From positions 1 through 34,639 of IMG/VR virus record IMGVR_UViG_3300027844_000355: a stretch of DNA of 34,639 bases. The stretch is one strand, 5' to 3'. Of this stretch, positions 32,745-34,639 are shown piece by piece. Under the pieces are notes generated by a model. It searched no databases. It was given only the letters and a program-made list of their open reading frames with translations, and was not told the origin of the DNA. Source of the stretch: a virus. The first letter of the stretch is position 1. Every line of letters begins with the position of its first letter. Made by a program: the position numbers and the translations under genes.

Positions 32745-33293
32745 ATGAAAATATTATTAACATTAGCATTTATGCTTTTGAGCAGTGCAGCTTCGGCCGG
32801 AGCTCTTACAATATGCGACGGGCAGTTTGCATTGTGTGCAGCCAGTGCTTGTGTACCAACAGGTGGCACAATTACTAACAGTGCAGGTAAAAGTTTTCCC
32901 GAAGTACTATGTACATGTCCTATCTTAAAAGGCAAGAACATTGCTGATTTAGGTGGAGGCAATATGAAAGGTAGTTGTGCACCAACTGATGCCGATCATG
33001 TGTGGAGTACCTTCTGGCCTAGATTTGATTATCCCCGACAACAGAAAGATTTCTCACACAATCCAAAAGACATGAGATCAAGTAGTCAGGAATGTCCAGC
33101 AAGTTTAAAACAAGGTGCAGCTGCATCAAACTGTTTTAGTTGGAACTGTAAAATAGATGCTAATGGTTTAGCAATATGTTCATGTCCAATGGGACAAAAC
33201 GATCCAGAAACTGCATTTTTAATTGAAACTATTCCAGAAGAGTTTCCACAAAGATGCTTTGAACATCCTGTGAGTCTACCATTGAGTAAATAA
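32745..33293 (+). CDS. secreted 12-cysteine protein
   Basis: A 182-aa exported protein. A standard Sec signal peptide (MKILLTLAFMLLSSAASA) is followed by a mature domain of about 164 residues with twelve Cys, several as C-x-C or near pairs (VLCTCP, SNCFSWNC, ICSCP), pointing to multiple disulfides formed in the periplasm. It resembles, from memory, uncharacterised proteins of Gram-negative bacteria, which would suggest transfer from a host. ATG 32745 has AAGGA nine bases upstream. No enzyme motif is visible. It is the last gene before a strong terminator. Confidence 0.65.
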   Translation: MKILLTLAFMLLSSAASAGALTICDGQFALCAASACVPTGGTITNSAGKSFPEVLCTCPILKGKNIADLGGGNMKGSCAPTDADHVWSTFWPRFDYPRQQKDFSHNPKDMRSSSQECPASLKQGAAASNCFSWNCKIDANGLAICSCPMGQNDPETAFLIETIPEEFPQRCFEHPVSLPLSK

Positions 33294-33363
33294 ATTTCAT
33301 AGTTCGTTGAAAAATCATCGTGTGAATAGGTGTGTAATATTCACTAACTGATATCTAAATATT

Positions 33364-33390
33364 AATGTGGGGAATTAACCCCACATTTTT
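33364..33390 (+). terminator. rho-independent terminator
   Basis: ATGTGGGG at 33365-33372 pairs with CCCCACAT at 33379-33386 (8 bp, loop AATTAA), followed by TTTT to 33390. It ends the 32745 transcript. A late-like TCTAAATA at 33354-33361 lies just upstream, and the next gene's ribosome site (GGAG at 33394-33397) just downstream. The 110-base gap 33294-33403 holds nothing else that I can support. Confidence 0.85.
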
Positions 33391-33403
33391 AATGGAGATA
33401 TCA

Positions 33404-33550
33404 ATGTTTGAGTGGCCAAATGAGCACCGAGACCCACAACACTATGACGAAAACAATACATTACTTTCTATAGTAATGGAGAAAGTTACCTTCTTAGCAG
33501 CTGTAGGTATTACCCTGCTTCTTATCATTATGACCTTTTTCTGGTCATAA
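33404..33550 (+). CDS. 48-aa single-pass membrane peptide
   Basis: A 48-aa peptide: a charged N-terminal half (FEWPNEHRDPQHYDENN) and a C-terminal transmembrane segment (about 27-46, VTFLAAVGITLLLIIMTFF). ATG 33404 is chosen because GGAG lies seven bases upstream; a longer frame would translate the terminator. Small membrane peptides of this kind often accompany phage lysis or curli-like blocks. The function is unknown. Confidence 0.6.
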   Translation: MFEWPNEHRDPQHYDENNTLLSIVMEKVTFLAAVGITLLLIIMTFFWS

Positions 33551-33554
33551 AATC

Positions 33555-33562
33555 AATAAATA
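33555..33562 (+). promoter_or_regulatory. T4-type late promoter motif before DUF6356 gene
   Basis: AATAAATA at 33555-33562 in a 17-base gap. The expected start, near 33569, falls on the GTG at 33568, so the message would be nearly leaderless, as at 20316-20328. Chance match in AT-rich DNA is possible. Confidence 0.35.
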
Positions 33563-33567
33563 GGGAT

Positions 33568-33783
33568 GTGAGTATATTTACTAAACATCCAAAAGATATA
33601 GGTGAAACATATATCCGCCATTGCTTCCAAGCTTGGCGGTATAGTTTCACCTTTTTGTTTTTATTTGTTATTGCCTTTATACATGCTATATTTCCCTTTC
33701 TGTTTCAAACAACAGTAAGTGATGTTCTCCGTGAATTGAATAATGATGTCAACCGGAGACATGAGCGTGACTCCCCCACCTGA
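33568..33783 (+). CDS. DUF6356 family membrane protein
   Basis: A 71-aa protein matching DUF6356: FTKHPKDIGETYIRHCFQAW at the N-terminus, then a hydrophobic hairpin (about 26-48), then a short charged tail. The family is found in bacteria and phages as a small membrane protein without known function. GTG 33568 is the only start that keeps the conserved N-terminus. It overlaps the next gene by about 23 bases. Confidence 0.7.
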   Translation: MSIFTKHPKDIGETYIRHCFQAWRYSFTFLFLFVIAFIHAIFPFLFQTTVSDVLRELNNDVNRRHERDSPT

Positions 33784-34057
33784 CCTTTTTATTCAACTAT
33801 TAGAACTCGGGTTTTCTGTCGCAGCGGCAGTGGCCATGGGATTCTTTATAGTCCTCTTAATTAAATACATCCTTGAGTCTGTCGTAGGGCAGGCTAAAAC
33901 TTTGCATAGTATGATTATGGCTTTAGATAATAGAGTACGCACAATGAACAATGATGTGATCCGCATAGACACTTTGATTTGCCAGATGGTTGGTATTAGA
34001 CCAGACTTGGACAGAATCTCAAGAACTGACGGACAAAGAGATGCAAGGAAAGATTAA
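33761..34057 (+). CDS. small membrane protein, paralogue A of a tandem pair
   Basis: A 98-aa protein with one transmembrane segment (about 14-38) and a charged C-terminal region: IMALDNRVRTMNNDVIRIDTL. The next protein carries the very similar LIDRVRMLDNDLIRLDQKL after its own transmembrane segment, so the two look like tandem paralogues. GTG 33767 has better ribosome-site spacing (GGAG at 33755-33758), while ATG 33761 is the nearest ATG. A holin-like or secretion-accessory role is possible but unproven. It overlaps the next gene by one base. Confidence 0.65.
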   Translation: MSVTPPPDLFIQLLELGFSVAAAVAMGFFIVLLIKYILESVVGQAKTLHSMIMALDNRVRTMNNDVIRIDTLICQMVGIRPDLDRISRTDGQRDARKD

Positions 34058-34329
34058 TGGACATAGCAGAATTTATCGAGCGCTTTGGCTTTCCAGTCTT
34101 AGTCGCAGGGGGCTTTGGTTATTTCATATACTTTATTTGGAAGTATGTGACTATACAAATAAAGCCAAAGTTGGGTGATGCTTTCGGAGTATTAGTAAAT
34201 CTTATTGACCGAGTTAGAATGTTAGATAATGATTTGATTAGACTAGATCAAAAGTTGAATGTTGTACTTGAAATGAAAGAAGAACAACAACAAGCAAAAC
34301 TAAAGGATTTAGAACATGAAAAGGAGTAG
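34057..34329 (+). CDS. small membrane protein, paralogue B of a tandem pair
   Basis: A 90-aa protein with an N-terminal transmembrane segment (about 9-31, FGFPVLVAGGFGYFIYFIW) and a heptad-like charged tail: DRVRMLDNDLIRLDQKLNVV. It shares this motif with the upstream protein. It starts on the preceding stop (TAATG) and overlaps the CsgF-like gene by 14 bases, so it probably belongs to the same late operon. Function unknown. Confidence 0.7.
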   Translation: MDIAEFIERFGFPVLVAGGFGYFIYFIWKYVTIQIKPKLGDAFGVLVNLIDRVRMLDNDLIRLDQKLNVVLEMKEEQQQAKLKDLEHEKE

Positions 34330-34639
34330 CATATTATTTTTAACATTGTTTGCTGTTCCAGCATATGCCGGGCCAGTGAACTTTCATTTCCATTCTCCAA
34401 GTTTTAGTGGTGTAGGTGCTAGTGGTCATTATCTAACGATAGAGAACCTAGAAACATCACGCAAGCAAGCCATCATAAAAAAGGCCGAAGATGAGGCCAA
34501 GGCATTAGAATTGGAATTGGAATATGAATTAGCGAACACACCCATAGAATTGTTCCGTAAGAATTTAGAGTCACGATTCTATACCGCATTGGCAAAGAAC
34601 GTCATAGAGAATGTGTTTGGTACAGACGGCACACGACAA
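34316..34639 (+). CDS. CsgF-like curli assembly protein (3' partial)
   Basis: An exported protein, 108 residues visible before the window ends. A signal peptide (MKRSSILFLTLFAVPAYA) precedes GPVNFHFHSPSFSGVGASG, which corresponds to the CsgF N-terminus (strand F-x-F, then P-x-F-x-G, then G-x-x-L). Later, TPIELFRKNLESRFYTAL resembles the CsgF helix before its C-terminal strands. CsgF couples the CsgG outer-membrane pore to the growing curli fibre. Marine T4-like phages including pelagiphage HTVC008M are known to carry CsgF/CsgG genes, so csgG is expected just beyond the window. The role in infection is unproven (secretion pore, lysis or surface fibre). Confidence 0.7.
   Translation, partial: MKRSSILFLTLFAVPAYAGPVNFHFHSPSFSGVGASGHYLTIENLETSRKQAIIKKAEDEAKALELELEYELANTPIELFRKNLESRFYTALAKNVIENVFGTDGTRQ

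Noticed and set aside
1-34639. Reverse-strand open frames, tRNA genes, CRISPR arrays and insertion sequences
   Set aside because: The reverse frames are shadows of clear + strand genes, with no domain or ribosome site; gaps are too short for tRNAs, and no repeat array or transposase was seen.

Overview
The window is a piece of a T4-like (tailed, contractile-tail type) phage genome, AT-rich and with every supported gene on the + strand. The best markers are the T4 replication genes in their usual order: sliding clamp gp45, clamp loader gp44, clamp loader gp62, translational repressor RegA, DNA polymerase gp43, recombinase UvsX and helicase gp41. The accessory genes (Sm-like protein, 2OG-Fe(II) oxygenase, DUF1353, DUF6356, a CsgF-like curli protein, 'MADKKITAL' virion protein) are those typical of marine T4-like phages such as cyanophages and pelagimyophages. 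A host with type IV pili and an outer membrane (Gram-negative marine bacterium) is likely; the sequence does not name it. No stretch longer than about 110 bases lacks a gene, and no tRNA, CRISPR or insertion sequence was seen.

Layout. 1-2030: DUF3310 protein, gp45, a small zinc-ribbon protein, gp44. 2027-9252: a ten-gene accessory island wedged between gp44 and gp62 (DruA-like DUF4338 protein, three glycosyltransferase-like proteins, a GNAT-like protein, a complete type IV pilin, a radical SAM enzyme, a class I methyltransferase and a nucleotide-sugar dehydrogenase), mostly coupled by ATGA/GTGA overlaps. 9252-12968: gp62, RegA, Sm-like protein, gp43. 12990-16847: a probable DNA-modification block (ParB-like protein, C5-cytosine methyltransferase with unusual cofactor-pocket residues, a CmoA-like enzyme, a GT-B-like glycosyltransferase). 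16848-20317: UvsX, a zinc-binding protein, 2OG oxygenase, an unknown protein, gp41. 20328-25681: a 503-aa conserved unknown, a ligase-like DUF6267-type protein, a 33-aa metallothionein-like peptide, two small proteins and a double nucleotidyltransferase. 25769-31213: virion and assembly genes. 31230-32743: lysis genes (spanin pair, DUF1353, small membrane protein). 32745-34639: a secreted cysteine-rich protein, several small membrane proteins and the start of a curli-type csgF gene.

Regulation visible in the sequence: six strong sigma70-type promoters. Four of them (before DUF3310, gp43, the GT-B gene and the ligase-like gene) put the expected transcription start on, or one base before, the start codon, so those mRNAs should be leaderless. 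T4-type late motifs (AATAAATA/CATAAATA) precede later genes. One strong terminator lies at 33364-33390.

The most interesting points are the full-length pilin inside the clamp-loader island and a C5 methyltransferase whose motif X Asn is Arg, next to a CmoA-like gene, which suggests a non-methyl cytosine modification. All function calls come from reading translations and motifs; no database search was run.
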